This document shows, one piece after another, positions 1 to 8,839 of a stretch of 64,000 nt of DNA. The stretch's first letter is position 1, and each line of letters opens with the position of its first letter. The notes below the pieces were generated by a model, which made no database searches, was not told the origin of the DNA, and saw only the letters and a list, made by a program, of their open reading frames with translations. This stretch comes from CAWIMX01 sp963837345. GTDB taxonomy: Bacteria > Acidobacteriota > Vicinamibacteria > Vicinamibacterales > CAVVIG01. Where the stretch lies: contig CAWIMX010000001.1 in the NCBI GenBank assembly GCA_963837345.1, forward strand, positions 3,410,001 to 3,474,000, read 5' to 3'. A program made the translations under genes and the position numbers.

Positions 1-1
1 G

Positions 2-1072
2 ATGGCGATCGTGTACGACATGGCCACCCTCGATCGCTACATGACGCACGCCGTCGACGCCTCGCCCGAGCATCCGGTGCTCGTGGACAAATTTCTCGAG
101 GACGCGTTCGAGTTCGATGTCGACGCGGTGGCCGACGCCACCGGCGCCGTGGTGATCGGCGGGATCATGGAGCACATCGAGGAGGCGGGCATCCACTCGG
201 GCGACAGCTCCTGCGTGGTGCCGCCGTTCATCTGCCCCGAGCGGCACCTCGAGACCATTCGCGACTACACCCGCCGCATCGCACGCGCCCTGCAGGTCGT
301 CGGTCTCATGAACGTGCAGTACGCCATCAGAGACAACATGGTGTACGTGCTCGAAGTCAACCCGCGTGCGTCGCGAACCGTGCCGTACCTCTCGAAGGCC
401 GCCGGCCTGTCGCTGGCCAAGGTGGCAGCCAAGGTGATGGCCGGCCGCACGCTGGCCGATCTCGGCCTCGAGCGCGACCTCGAGGTCGCGGGCGTCTTCG
501 TGAAGAGCCCCGTGTTTCCCTTCGTGCGGTTCCCCGGCGTCGATACGATTCTCGGGCCTGAGATGAAATCCACGGGCGAGGTCATGGGCGGAAGCTCGAG
601 CTTCGGCGTCGCGTTCGCGAAAGCGCAGCTGGCGGTGGGGCAGCGGCTGCCCGACGGCGGCACGGCCTTCGTCAGCGTCAACAACGACGACAAGCCGAAC
701 CTGCTGCCGATCGCCCGCGATCTGGCCGGGCTCGGGTTCCGCCTGCTGGGCACCCGCGGCACCGCCGCGTACCTGCGGGCCTACGGGCTGGACGTGGACG
801 TCGTCTTCAAGGTGAACGAAGGGCGGCCGAACATCGCCGACGAGATCGTCAACGGGAAGATCGCCCTCGTGGTGAATACGCCGCTCGGCCGCGAGTCGTT
901 CTTCGACGATCGCACGGTTCGCCGGGCGGCCATGATGCATTCCGTGCCCTGCATCACCACGCTCACCGGCGCCGCCGCCACCGTGAGCGCCATTCGCGCG
1001 CTCCGAACCGAAGGCCTCGTCGTACGCGCGCTGCAGGACTACCACGCCGGAATTGCCGCGGCAAAGAGTTGA
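2..1072 (+). CDS. carB: carbamoyl-phosphate synthase large subunit, C-terminal part
   Basis: This is the C-terminal third of the large subunit of carbamoyl-phosphate synthetase, which makes carbamoyl phosphate from bicarbonate, glutamine-derived ammonia and ATP for pyrimidine and arginine synthesis. The first ~215 visible residues are the end of the second ATP-grasp half, with the conserved stretch EVNPRASRTVP near residue 118. The last ~140 residues are the MGS-like allosteric domain (LLGTRGTAAYL near 250, VVNTPLGRES near 295). The frame is open at the window edge, so the N-terminal two thirds lie outside. No other pyrimidine or arginine gene follows; a GC-rich hairpin is found 70 bases downstream. 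Confidence 0.96.
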   Translation: MAIVYDMATLDRYMTHAVDASPEHPVLVDKFLEDAFEFDVDAVADATGAVVIGGIMEHIEEAGIHSGDSSCVVPPFICPERHLETIRDYTRRIARALQVVGLMNVQYAIRDNMVYVLEVNPRASRTVPYLSKAAGLSLAKVAAKVMAGRTLADLGLERDLEVAGVFVKSPVFPFVRFPGVDTILGPEMKSTGEVMGGSSSFGVAFAKAQLAVGQRLPDGGTAFVSVNNDDKPNLLPIARDLAGLGFRLLGTRGTAAYLRAYGLDVDVVFKVNEGRPNIADEIVNGKIALVVNTPLGRESFFDDRTVRRAAMMHSVPCITTLTGAAATVSAIRALRTEGLVVRALQDYHAGIAAAKS

Positions 1073-1143
1073 GGGCGCGGCAGAACCTGCCCGCTCGACA
1101 GCGCCGAATCCGCGGAATCACGAACGCACGAAGGACACGAAAC

Positions 1144-1168
1144 GCCCGGATCGATAGCAGATCCGGGC
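1144..1168 (+). terminator. hairpin after carB
   Basis: A perfect 9-bp stem (GCCCGGATC / GATCCGGGC, arms 1144-1152 and 1160-1168) with a 7-base loop lies between carB and comEC. No T-run follows, so it is a terminator candidate only. The bases just before it (1119-1141) carry the cacgaa/gacacgaa type of degenerate short repeat. Confidence 0.4.
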
Positions 1169-1224
1169 CTCGTCGTGTCGTCTCGCGGTCGCCGCGGCAT
1201 CTGCTCATGCTTGTTGCATAGCCG

Positions 1225-3715
1225 TTGTCCGTGCGATCAGTCGCGGTCGTTCCGGCGACGGGCCTGCTCGCGGGCGCCGCGCTGGGCCTCGCCGCGCCCG
1301 ATCTGCCCGCAGCCGGCGCGCGGGCGCTTCTCGTGCTGTCGGCCGCGGCGGCCTGGCTGGCATGGCGGTACCGGCATCCGGCCCTCTTCGGGCTTCTCGT
1401 AGCCTGGGTGTTCTTCCTCGGCGGCGGCCTTCTCGCGGCATCGGCGTGGCAGGGGGCGTGGCACCCGCCGATCCTGGACGCGGTCGACGCGTCCGGCCGA
1501 CTGAATCAGGAGCCGGCGTTCGTCGGTACTGACGGGACGCCTGCGTGCGGACGCCGCGGCCACCGCCTCCGGCGTGTCGCTCAGCGTCGACGTGCGGTCG
1601 GTCCGGGCGCCGGGCGGCGCCACCGGTCTCGGCGACGCCAGGCAACGACGATCGCTGGGCGGCGTCGTCGTCACGGTCGTGGGCGACCTGGCGGCCGGCC
1701 GTCAGGGGGAGTGGAGGGCCGGCCGGCTGGTGCGGATGCCGGTGGAGCTGCGCCGTCCGTCGATCTATCTCGATCCGGGCGTGCCGGATCACGAGCGCGA
1801 GCTCGCCGCCCGCGGCACACGGCTGGTCGGCACGGTGAAGAGCGGCGCGCTCGTCGAGGTGATCGACGATGGCACGCGGATCGACGAGTGGATGGCGTCG
1901 GCGCGCGCCTACTGTCGCCGGGCGATCGCCGCAGCCGTGGAACCGTGGAGCGCGCGATCGGCGGCCATCGTGGCGGCGATCGTGATCGGCGATCGGACCG
2001 AGCTCGACGAGGACGTGCAGCGGCGGCTGCAGGAGGCCGGCACCTACCATGTGATTGCGATTTCCGGCGGCAATATCGCGATCCTGGCGAGCGCGCTCAT
2101 CATCGTGTTTCGCCTGCTGGGGTTTGCCGGCGCAGGGGCCATGGTCGCCGCATCGGTCGGGCTGGCGGCCTATGCGGTCTTCGTGGGAGGCGGCGCGTCG
2201 GTCGAACGCGCCACGGTGATGGCCGTCATGTACCTGATGGGCCGCGCCCTCGATCAGCGGGGCCCGCCGATGAACACCTTGGCGTCGGCCGCGGCGCTGC
2301 TGACGGCGGCGGCGCCGCTGACGATGGCCGATCCTGCATTCCTTCTCACCTGCGGCGCCACGCTGGCCATTCTGCTGGTGGCGCCGGTCGTCGCCGGGCA
2401 GCGCGGCTCGCGGCCGTTCCGGATGGCCGTGGGGCTGTTCGCGGCGTCGCTGGCGAGCGAAGCCATGCTGCTGCCGATCGGCGCCCGAGTGTTCTCACGC
2501 ATCACGGTGGCCGGGCTCGCACTGAACTTCCTGGCGATTCCGCTGATGGGCGTCGCCCAAGGCGCCGGAATGGTCCTGATCCTGTTGTCGGCCGCGTCTG
2601 CGGCGCTCGCGCGGGCCGCCGGCCTGGTCGCCCACCTGGGCGCCGAAGGGCTGGTGCGCTCGGCGGGCCTCGTGCGATTTGCGCCCGCGCTCACCTGGCG
2701 CGTAGCGCCGCCGTCCTGGTGGAGCGTCGGGGCCTACTATGCCGGCGGAGGGGCGGCGTGGGCGACGTGGCGCCTGCAGTCGCGCGTCGACGCGGGGAGC
2801 CGCCGCGCCCTCGGCCGCGTCCGGCGCCTCGCGACGGCCGTGGCGCTCGGCGCCGCGGTCTGGATCCTCCTCGAGCCCTGGACGTGGCCGCTCCGCCGCG
2901 GCGACGGCCGCCTCCATGCCACCTTCATCGACGTCGGCCAGGGCGACGCGGCCTTCCTCCGCCTGCCGGGCGGCGAGACGATGCTCGTGGACGCGGGCGG
3001 TCTCACCGGCTCGTCGACATTCGACGTGGGCGACCGTGTCGTGGGCCCGGTACTGCGCGTGGCCGGCGTGGGTCGGCTCGCCGATCTCGTGCTCACCCAC
3101 GGGGACGCGGATCACGTCGGAGGAGCGGACGCGGTGCTCCACGAGTTCCGCCCGAGGGCCGTCTGGGAAGGCGTGCCGGTTCCGCGGGATGCGACGCGGC
3201 GGCGGCTCCAGGACGAGGCGCGAGCCGTCGGCGCGCGGTGGCTGAACGTGCAGGTTGGCGATCGACAGCTGGCCGGAGACGTCGAGCTCCGTGTGTGGCA
3301 TCCGCCGCTGCCCGACTGGGAGCGGCAGACCGTGCGCAACGACGACTCCATCGTGCTGGAGGTGCGTTGGCGCGACGTGTCGTTCGTGCTCACCGGCGAC
3401 GTGGAGAAGGAGGGGGAGGCCTCGCTGCAGGATGCGATCCCGCCGGCGCCGCTCCGGGTGGTGAAGGTGCCCCATCACGGCAGCCTCACGTCGAGCGGCG
3501 TGAATTTTCTCCGGATGCTGAGGGCCGACGTCGCCGTCGTGAGCGTCGGCCGCGGCAATCCCTTCGGCCATCCCGCCCGGCGCGTGCTCGACCGCTATCG
3601 CCGCGCCGGCGCGGAGGTATTTCGCACGGACCGCGACGGCGCCGTCACCATCGAGACCGACGGCCATTCGCTGTCGGTCTCGACGTTCACGGGCAGGCGG
3701 CTCACGATTCGATAG
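1225..3715 (+). CDS. comEC: ComEC/Rec2 DNA-uptake channel protein, one frame break
   Basis: Inner-membrane channel that carries single-stranded DNA into the cytoplasm during natural transformation. The N-terminal membrane segments (from a TTG at 1225 or GTG at 1231) are in one frame up to about base 1525. From there the protein continues in the +1 frame and reads unbroken to 3715. The second part has the competence membrane domain, with the family signature AGTYHVIAISGGNIAIL, then a C-terminal metallo-beta-lactamase-like domain (FIDVGQGDA, LTHGDADHVGG, VPHHGS). The joined length of ~830 aa is normal for the family. The break sits in sequence with no homopolymer and the protein continues sensibly on both sides, so an assembly indel is as likely as a real mutation. 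A caller ignoring the break would start at 1574. Confidence 0.9.
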
Positions 3716-3719
3716 CCGT

Positions 3720-4550
3720 CTACGCGTCCCGCTTGATCTGCTGCCAGCGCTCTTCCAGTTGGTCGAGCGTGAGGTCTTTGAGCGATCGCCCCTCGGCGGC
3801 GACCGCCTGTTCCATGGCCGTGAAGCGACGGGTGAACTTCTCGTTCGCCTTGCGGAGCGCGGTTTCCGGTTCGATGGCCAGCTTGCGGGAGAGATTGGCG
3901 ATGGCGAAGAGCAGATCGCCCAGCTCCTCCTCGGCGCGCGCCGCGTCGAGGGCTTCGCCGTCGGCGAAGACCTCGCGCAGCTCGCCGGCTTCCTCCTCGA
4001 TCTTCGCGACCACGTCGGCCGCGCGCGCCCAGTCGAACCCGACCGAGGCGGCGCGGCCCCCGATCTGGTAGGCGCGCAGCAGCGCGGGAAGGGCGGCGGG
4101 AATGCCCGAGAGCAGCGTCCGCGAGCCCCCCGGTCCGCGCTCCTGCGCCTTGATGTCCTCCCATCGGACGCGCACCTCGTCGCCGGTCCTGGGCGGCGTG
4201 TCCTGCCCGCCGCGGGCGAAGACGTGCGGGTGGCGCCGCACGAGCTTGTCGGCGATGGCGGTGAGGGCATCGGCAATGGTGAATCGTCCCGCCTCGGCCT
4301 CGAGCTGCGCGACGAAGACGGCCTCGAACACGAAATCGCCGAGCTCTTCCCGCATGGCGTCGTGGTCGTGGCGGTCGACTGCCTCGAGAAGCTCGTAGGT
4401 TTCCTCGAGGACGTACGGCTTGAGGCTGTCGATCGTCTGTTCGCGATCCCAGGGGCAGCCGTCGGGCGCGCGCAGCGTGGCGACGATGTCGACGAGCCGG
4501 GCGAACGCCGCGGCCGCCGGCGGGCGCGACGATGAAGGTGATGACGGCAT
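3720..4550 (-). CDS. mazG: MazG family nucleoside triphosphate pyrophosphohydrolase
   Basis: All-alpha NTP pyrophosphohydrolase that hydrolyses (d)NTPs to NMPs and PPi, usually seen as house-cleaning of abnormal nucleotides. The 276-aa length fits the two-domain MazG. The first domain has LRAPDGCPWDREQT near residue 26 and the metal-binding helix pair EETYELLEA and EELGDFVFE; the second repeats the motif as EEEAGELREV and EEELGDLLFA. The first ~12 residues are Ser/Pro-rich and poorly conserved, so the start is uncertain. The gene converges on comEC with a 4-base gap and is divergent from the DUF1844 gene across an inverted repeat. Confidence 0.95.
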   Translation of the reverse strand: MPSSPSSSRPPAAAAFARLVDIVATLRAPDGCPWDREQTIDSLKPYVLEETYELLEAVDRHDHDAMREELGDFVFEAVFVAQLEAEAGRFTIADALTAIADKLVRRHPHVFARGGQDTPPRTGDEVRVRWEDIKAQERGPGGSRTLLSGIPAALPALLRAYQIGGRAASVGFDWARAADVVAKIEEEAGELREVFADGEALDAARAEEELGDLLFAIANLSRKLAIEPETALRKANEKFTRRFTAMEQAVAAEGRSLKDLTLDQLEERWQQIKRDA

Positions 4551-4554
4551 CAGG

Positions 4555-4648
4555 AGATTGGGTGATTGGCTGATCTGGTAATCTGGTGATGGTTCGGTCG
4601 GTCGGCCTCAACGGCCACCTGAGTATCAAAATTACCAGATTACCCAAT
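4555..4648. repeat. inverted repeat between mazG and the DUF1844 gene
   Basis: The 100-base divergent promoter region holds ctggtaatctggtgat (about 4575-4590) and, in opposite orientation, attaccagattacccaat (about 4631-4648). These can pair over about 13 of 16 positions around a 40-base loop. The left arm also contains related units (gattgggtgattggctgat), giving a short degenerate repeat tract. It is AT-rich against the GC-rich flanks. It may be a dispersed repeat or a bidirectional regulatory hairpin; the sequence alone does not decide. Confidence 0.5.
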
Positions 4649-4654
4649 TCCGCG

Positions 4655-4930
4655 ATGTCCGATCTCTCTTTCACGGCCTTCATCGTGTCGCTCGCGACGT
4701 CCGCGGCGATTCATTTTGGCGACGTGCCCGACCCGCAGACGGGCGAGAAGGGCGCCGTGAATCTGGAGGGCGCGAGCCAGATGATCGAAATTCTGGCCCT
4801 CCTCGAACAGAAGACCCGCGGGAATCTCACCGCGGAGGAGCGCCAGGTGCTCGAACAGCTGCTCTATGAGCTGCGCCTGCGCTTCGTGCAGGCGTCCGGC
4901 GGGGCGGGGCCGCAGGCGGACGCGTCCTGA
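4655..4930 (+). CDS. DUF1844 family protein
   Basis: A 91-aa protein of the DUF1844 family, common in Acidobacteria and other deep-branching phyla, of unknown function. Recognisable features are the opening MSDLSFTAFIVSLATSAAIH, the GEKGAVNLEGASQMIEILALL segment (residues ~33-54) and a helical end. I chose the ATG at 4655; upstream in-frame starts would read through the inverted-repeat region. It ends 2 bases before the PhnP-like gene, so the two are probably cotranscribed. Confidence 0.88.
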   Translation: MSDLSFTAFIVSLATSAAIHFGDVPDPQTGEKGAVNLEGASQMIEILALLEQKTRGNLTAEERQVLEQLLYELRLRFVQASGGAGPQADAS

Positions 4931-4932
4931 GC

Positions 4933-5751
4933 ATGCGCGTGACCCTGCTCGGCACGGGCACCTCGCACGGCGTGCCCGCCATCGGATGCGACTGCGCCGT
5001 GTGTCGCTCCGAGGATCCGCGCGATCGGCGCACGCGACCGTCCCTGGTGATCGAGCTCGAGCCGGGCGCGGCGAGGACGGCCCCCGCGCGAGACGCCCCC
5101 GCCGGGACCGCTCGCGACGTGCGGAGCATTCTGGTCGACACCTCCACCGACCTGCGGGCGCAGGCGCTGGCGCACGGCATCCGCCGCGTCGACGTCGTGC
5201 TGTTCACGCACAGCCACGCCGACCATGTCTTCGGCCTGGACGAGGTGCGCCGCTTCAATGCCATGCAGCGATCGGCCATCGGCTGCTATGGCGACGCGCA
5301 GACGCTCGAGGATCTGCGGCGCATGTTCGCCTACATCTTCGATCCCCCGGGGGCGATGGCCGGCGGCATTCCGCAGCTCCGGCTGTTTCGCGTCGCCGGC
5401 CCGTTCGCGCTGGGAAGCGTCGAAGTCGTGCCGGTGCCGCTGTGGCACGGCCCGCGGGCGATTCTCGGATTCCGGGTGGGATCCTTCGCGTACCTCACCG
5501 ATTGCAGCGGGATTCCCGACGCGTCGTGGCCTCTCATCGAAGGCGTGCGCACGCTGGTCCTCGACGCGCTGCGCGAGCGTCCGCATCCGACGCATTTCAC
5601 GGTGCGGGAAGCCCTCGACGTGGTGGATCGCCTCGGTCCCGAGCGCGCCTATTTCACGCACATCTGCCACGACCTCCCGCACGCGGCTACGTGCGCGCGG
5701 CTGCCGGAGGGCGTGGAGTTGGCCTATGATGGCCTCGTCCTCGACGTGTAG
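4933..5751 (+). CDS. PhnP-like MBL-fold phosphodiesterase
   Basis: Metallo-beta-lactamase-fold hydrolase of the PhnP type (phosphoribosyl cyclic phosphate phosphodiesterase-like), 272 aa. It opens with LLGTGTSHGVPAIGCDCAVC, which carries the structural-zinc cysteines of that branch. The metal site FTHSHADHVFG lies at ~93-103, an LTDCSGIPD motif near 185, and a C-terminal THICHDL histidine motif near 238. A ~25-residue Ala/Arg/Pro-rich insertion (residues ~42-66) is unusual. There is no phosphonate operon here, so the natural substrate is unknown. The stop codon shares one base with the upstream GTG candidate start of ribF. Confidence 0.88.
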   Translation: MRVTLLGTGTSHGVPAIGCDCAVCRSEDPRDRRTRPSLVIELEPGAARTAPARDAPAGTARDVRSILVDTSTDLRAQALAHGIRRVDVVLFTHSHADHVFGLDEVRRFNAMQRSAIGCYGDAQTLEDLRRMFAYIFDPPGAMAGGIPQLRLFRVAGPFALGSVEVVPVPLWHGPRAILGFRVGSFAYLTDCSGIPDASWPLIEGVRTLVLDALRERPHPTHFTVREALDVVDRLGPERAYFTHICHDLPHAATCARLPEGVELAYDGLVLDV

Positions 5752-5756
5752 TGCTG

Positions 5757-6695
5757 ATGGACGTCATTCATTTCCCTGAAGATCAACGGCCCGCCCGGTG
5801 GGTGCAGCCGGTGCTCGCGCTCGGCAACTTCGACGGCCTGCATCGAGGCCACCGCAAGATTCTCGATCGGGTCATTCGCTGCGCGGGGGAACGCGGCGCG
5901 ACGCCCGTGGTCATGACCTTCGAGCCGCATCCGCCCCGTGTGGTGCGACCCGACAAGGCGCCGCCGCTGCTCATGACGCCCGCGCAGAAGATCGACGCCC
6001 TCGCCCACACGGGCATCCACGGCGTCGCGATCGTCGGCTTCACCCCGGAGCTGTCGCGCTGGGATCCCGAGACGTTCGTGCGCGCCGTGCTGGTCGAGTG
6101 GCTCCGCGTTGCCGAAGTCTGGGTGGGGGCCAACTTCCTCTTCGGCCACGATCGCGCGGGCAATTTCTCGATGCTCCGTGTTCTGGGCGCCCACTACGGC
6201 TTTCGGGCCGAGAAGATCGATCCCATCCGCTACAAGGACTTCGTGGTGAGCAGCACCCGGATCCGCCGGCTGGTCGCCGAGGGCCGCGTGGACGAGGCGG
6301 GCGCCCTGCTCGGCCATCCCTACTACATCGAGGGCGTGGTCGTCAGAGGCGACCGGCGTGGCCACGCCCTCGGGTTTCCGACGGCCAACCTCTGCACCGA
6401 CAACGAGCTGTCGCCGCCGCACGGCGTGTATGCCACGACCACCACCCTCGAGGGCATCGTGCGGCCGTCGGTCACCAATGTCGGCCTCCGGCCTACGGTG
6501 GACGATTCAGGGCGCGAGACCATCGAGACCCACGTGTTCGGCCTCGACCGGGATCTCTACGGCCAGACCCTGCGTCTGAGCTTCGTCCAGCGGCTCCGCG
6601 ACGAGCGCGCCTTCGAGTCGGTGGACCTCCTGAAGGCGCAGATCGCGGCCGACTGCGACCGGGCGCGTGACCTGTTTCAGCGCCTTTCACTGTAA
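5757..6695 (+). CDS. ribF: bifunctional riboflavin kinase / FAD synthetase
   Basis: Converts riboflavin to FMN and FMN to FAD in the cytoplasm. The N-terminal FAD synthetase half has LGNFDGLHRGHRKIL with the nucleotidyl-transferase HxGH-like motif and VWVGANFLFGHDRAGN. The linker SSTRIRRL lies near residue 165, and the C-terminal riboflavin kinase half has GDRRGHALGFPTANL near 202 with the PTAN signature. About 312 aa is the usual length. ATG 5757 is chosen over a GTG at 5751 that overlaps the preceding stop codon; neither has a strong ribosome binding site. Confidence 0.96.
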   Translation: MDVIHFPEDQRPARWVQPVLALGNFDGLHRGHRKILDRVIRCAGERGATPVVMTFEPHPPRVVRPDKAPPLLMTPAQKIDALAHTGIHGVAIVGFTPELSRWDPETFVRAVLVEWLRVAEVWVGANFLFGHDRAGNFSMLRVLGAHYGFRAEKIDPIRYKDFVVSSTRIRRLVAEGRVDEAGALLGHPYYIEGVVVRGDRRGHALGFPTANLCTDNELSPPHGVYATTTTLEGIVRPSVTNVGLRPTVDDSGRETIETHVFGLDRDLYGQTLRLSFVQRLRDERAFESVDLLKAQIAADCDRARDLFQRLSL

Positions 6696-6706
6696 GATCG
6701 CGAGGC

Positions 6707-6976
6707 GTGCCCGGCCGCCACTTCCACTTTGCGCTCGAATTCACGGATGGAGCCCTGTCTGACGTCGTCATGCGCGGCGTCGTCACGAGCGTCCTGCGCC
6801 ACGCGGGTCTCTCGGCGGTGAACGCCGCGGAGGTGACGCCGCACGTCGTCGCCGCCGCGCACGCCGGCCCCCCGGGGCCATGCCGTGTGGCCTTCGACGG
6901 CGGCGTGGACGAGGTCGAGATTCTGGTCGCCCACGGCGGGGCGACCACCTGGCGCGGCGTGCGGGCGGTCGAGTAG
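6707..6976 (+). CDS. small hypothetical protein
   Basis: An 89-aa protein starting at a GTG with GAGG just upstream, in the 300-base gap between ribF and cysS. I do not recognise a family. It has no membrane segment and no cysteine motif; the sequence alternates short strands and helices (HFHFALEF, VEILVAHGG) like a small alpha/beta domain. Codon use matches its neighbours, and the same-strand position with short spacers suggests it belongs to the ribF-cysS transcript. Confidence 0.6.
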   Translation: MPGRHFHFALEFTDGALSDVVMRGVVTSVLRHAGLSAVNAAEVTPHVVAAAHAGPPGPCRVAFDGGVDEVEILVAHGGATTWRGVRAVE

Positions 6977-6996
6977 CCGGGCCGGTGATGTGACGC

Positions 6997-8409
6997 ATGC
7001 AGCTGTACAACACCCTCAGCCGGCGTGAAGAGCCGTTCGTGCCCGGTGCCGACGGCGCCGTGCGCATGTACACGTGCGGCCTCACCGTCTACGCACGCGG
7101 ACACATCGGGAATTTCCGCACCTTCGTCTGCGTGGACGTCCTGCGCCGGACGCTCAAGTACTTGAAAGGCTGGCCGGTGCGGCACGTCATGAACTTCACC
7201 GACGTCGACGACCGGACCATCGCGGGGGCGCAGAAAGCTTCGATGGATCTGCGCGCCTACACGGACCAGTACATCGCCGCCTTCGCGCAGGACGCCGCGG
7301 CGCTCGGGATCGAGCCCGTCGAGGCGACGCCTCGGGCAACCGACGACGCGAACCTGAAAGCGATGGCGGCCCTCATCGCCGAGCTCGACGCGCGCGGGCA
7401 CACTTACAAGAGCGAAGGCTCCACGTACTTTCGCATCGCCACGCTGCCGACCTACGGCCAGTTGGCGCACCTTGATCTCGAAGGGATGCAGCCGGGCGCT
7501 CGCGTCGACGCCGACACGTACGCCAAAGACGATGCCCGCGATTTCGTGTTGTGGAAGGCGGCGAAGGCCGGCGAGCCGTCGTGGGATTTCGGCGTCGGAC
7601 CCGGCCGGCCCGGCTGGCACATCGAGTGCTCGGCCATGGCGCTTCGGCTTCTCGGGGAGCCGCCCATCGACCTGCACGCCGGCGGGGTGGACCTGATCTT
7701 CCCGCATCACGAGAACGAGATCGCGCAGAGCGAGGGCGCGACGGGCAAGCCGTTCTCGCGCTTCTGGATGCACGTCGAGTACCTGCTCGTGGACGACCAG
7801 AAGATGTCGAAGTCGCTCGGGAACTCGTACACGATTCCCGACGTGGTGGCCAAAGGCTTCCGGCCGTCCGCCGTCCGATACCTGCTCCTGTCGGCGCACT
7901 ATCGCAAGCAGCTCAATTTCACGTGGGCCAGCCTGTCGCAGGCCGAGGAGTCGCTGCGGCGGCTCGCCGACTTTCTGGCGCGGCTCGACGCCGTGGCGCG
8001 GCCCGGGTCGCACGACGCCGTCGCCGTCCGCCTCGACGAAGCGCGGGAGGCATTCTCGGCCGCGATGGAAGCCGATCTGAACACGTCGGGCGCCCTGGGG
8101 GCCGTGTTCGAGCTGGTCCGGGCCCTGAACGCGGCCATCGACGCCGGCGAGCTCGGCACCGGCGACGTCCCCGCCGTGCGGTCCGCGTTCGAGCTGTTCG
8201 ACCGCGTGCTCGGCGTGATCGCCCTCCGGCGCGCCGAGGACGAGCAGCCGCCGGTGCCGGTCGAAGAGATCGAGCAGCTGATCGAGGAGCGGCATGCGGC
8301 GCGCCGCCGGCGCGAGTTCGCGCAGGCCGACGCGATTCGCGACGATCTGGCCAATCGGGGTGTCCTGCTCGAGGACAACCCCGGCGGCACGCGCTGGAAA
8401 CGCCGGTAG
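6997..8409 (+). CDS. cysS: cysteine--tRNA ligase
   Basis: Class I aminoacyl-tRNA synthetase that charges tRNA-Cys. The 470-aa length is typical. Visible motifs are MYTCGLTVYARGHIGNFR with the HIGH-equivalent GHIGN and the first zinc cysteine, the second zinc cysteine in GWHIECSAMA, zinc ligands in IFPHHENEIAQSEGA, and QKMSKSLGNSY carrying KMSKS. The helical tRNA-binding C-terminal domain follows. The gene lies about 1.7 kb from the tRNA-Cys gene it serves. Confidence 0.97.
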   Translation: MQLYNTLSRREEPFVPGADGAVRMYTCGLTVYARGHIGNFRTFVCVDVLRRTLKYLKGWPVRHVMNFTDVDDRTIAGAQKASMDLRAYTDQYIAAFAQDAAALGIEPVEATPRATDDANLKAMAALIAELDARGHTYKSEGSTYFRIATLPTYGQLAHLDLEGMQPGARVDADTYAKDDARDFVLWKAAKAGEPSWDFGVGPGRPGWHIECSAMALRLLGEPPIDLHAGGVDLIFPHHENEIAQSEGATGKPFSRFWMHVEYLLVDDQKMSKSLGNSYTIPDVVAKGFRPSAVRYLLLSAHYRKQLNFTWASLSQAEESLRRLADFLARLDAVARPGSHDAVAVRLDEAREAFSAAMEADLNTSGALGAVFELVRALNAAIDAGELGTGDVPAVRSAFELFDRVLGVIALRRAEDEQPPVPVEEIEQLIEERHAARRRREFAQADAIRDDLANRGVLLEDNPGGTRWKRR

Positions 8410-8467
8410 GTCGACGTTCAGGTTCGCGCCGAAGCCGGCCTTGAACTTGCGTACAGACGAGACCGTC

Positions 8468-8833
8468 ATGCCCGACCGGCGCGGAAGGCTCGGCCAGCTC
8501 GGCGAAGATCTCGCGTGCCGCCACCTCGAACGCCGGGGCTACGCGATCCTTGCCCGCCGGTACCGCCGCCGAGGAGGCGAAATCGACATCATCGCGCGCG
8601 ATGGCCCGACGATCGTCTTCGTCGAGGTCAAGACGCGCGAGGGGCAGGCGTTCGGCGCCGGGGCCGACGCCGTCACGCAGCTCAAACGCCGCCGCATCGT
8701 GCAGATGGCGCGCGACTACGTCATGCGCTATCACGCGAACGAGTGCCCGTGCCGGTTCGACGTCGTGTCCATCGACGTGGCGGCGGAAGGGGAGCCGGCG
8801 ATCGAGCTGTTTCAAAACGCGTTCGATGCGTGA
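8468..8833 (+). CDS. yraN: YraN/UPF0102 family nuclease-fold protein
   Basis: A 121-aa member of UPF0102, which has a Holliday-junction-resolvase-like nuclease fold and no settled function. Recognisable motifs are GRLGQLGEDLACRHLERRGY at the start and GGEIDIIARDGPTIVFVEVK at ~36-55, with the D and ExK catalytic-type residues. ATG 8468 gives the family's usual N-terminus; longer in-frame starts would overlap cysS. Confidence 0.92.
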   Translation: MPDRRGRLGQLGEDLACRHLERRGYAILARRYRRRGGEIDIIARDGPTIVFVEVKTREGQAFGAGADAVTQLKRRRIVQMARDYVMRYHANECPCRFDVVSIDVAAEGEPAIELFQNAFDA

Positions 8834-8839
8834 CGACCC

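Noticed and set aside
6493..8469. Minus-strand 658-codon frame over cysS
   Set aside because: Antisense of cysS, which has every catalytic motif on the plus strand.
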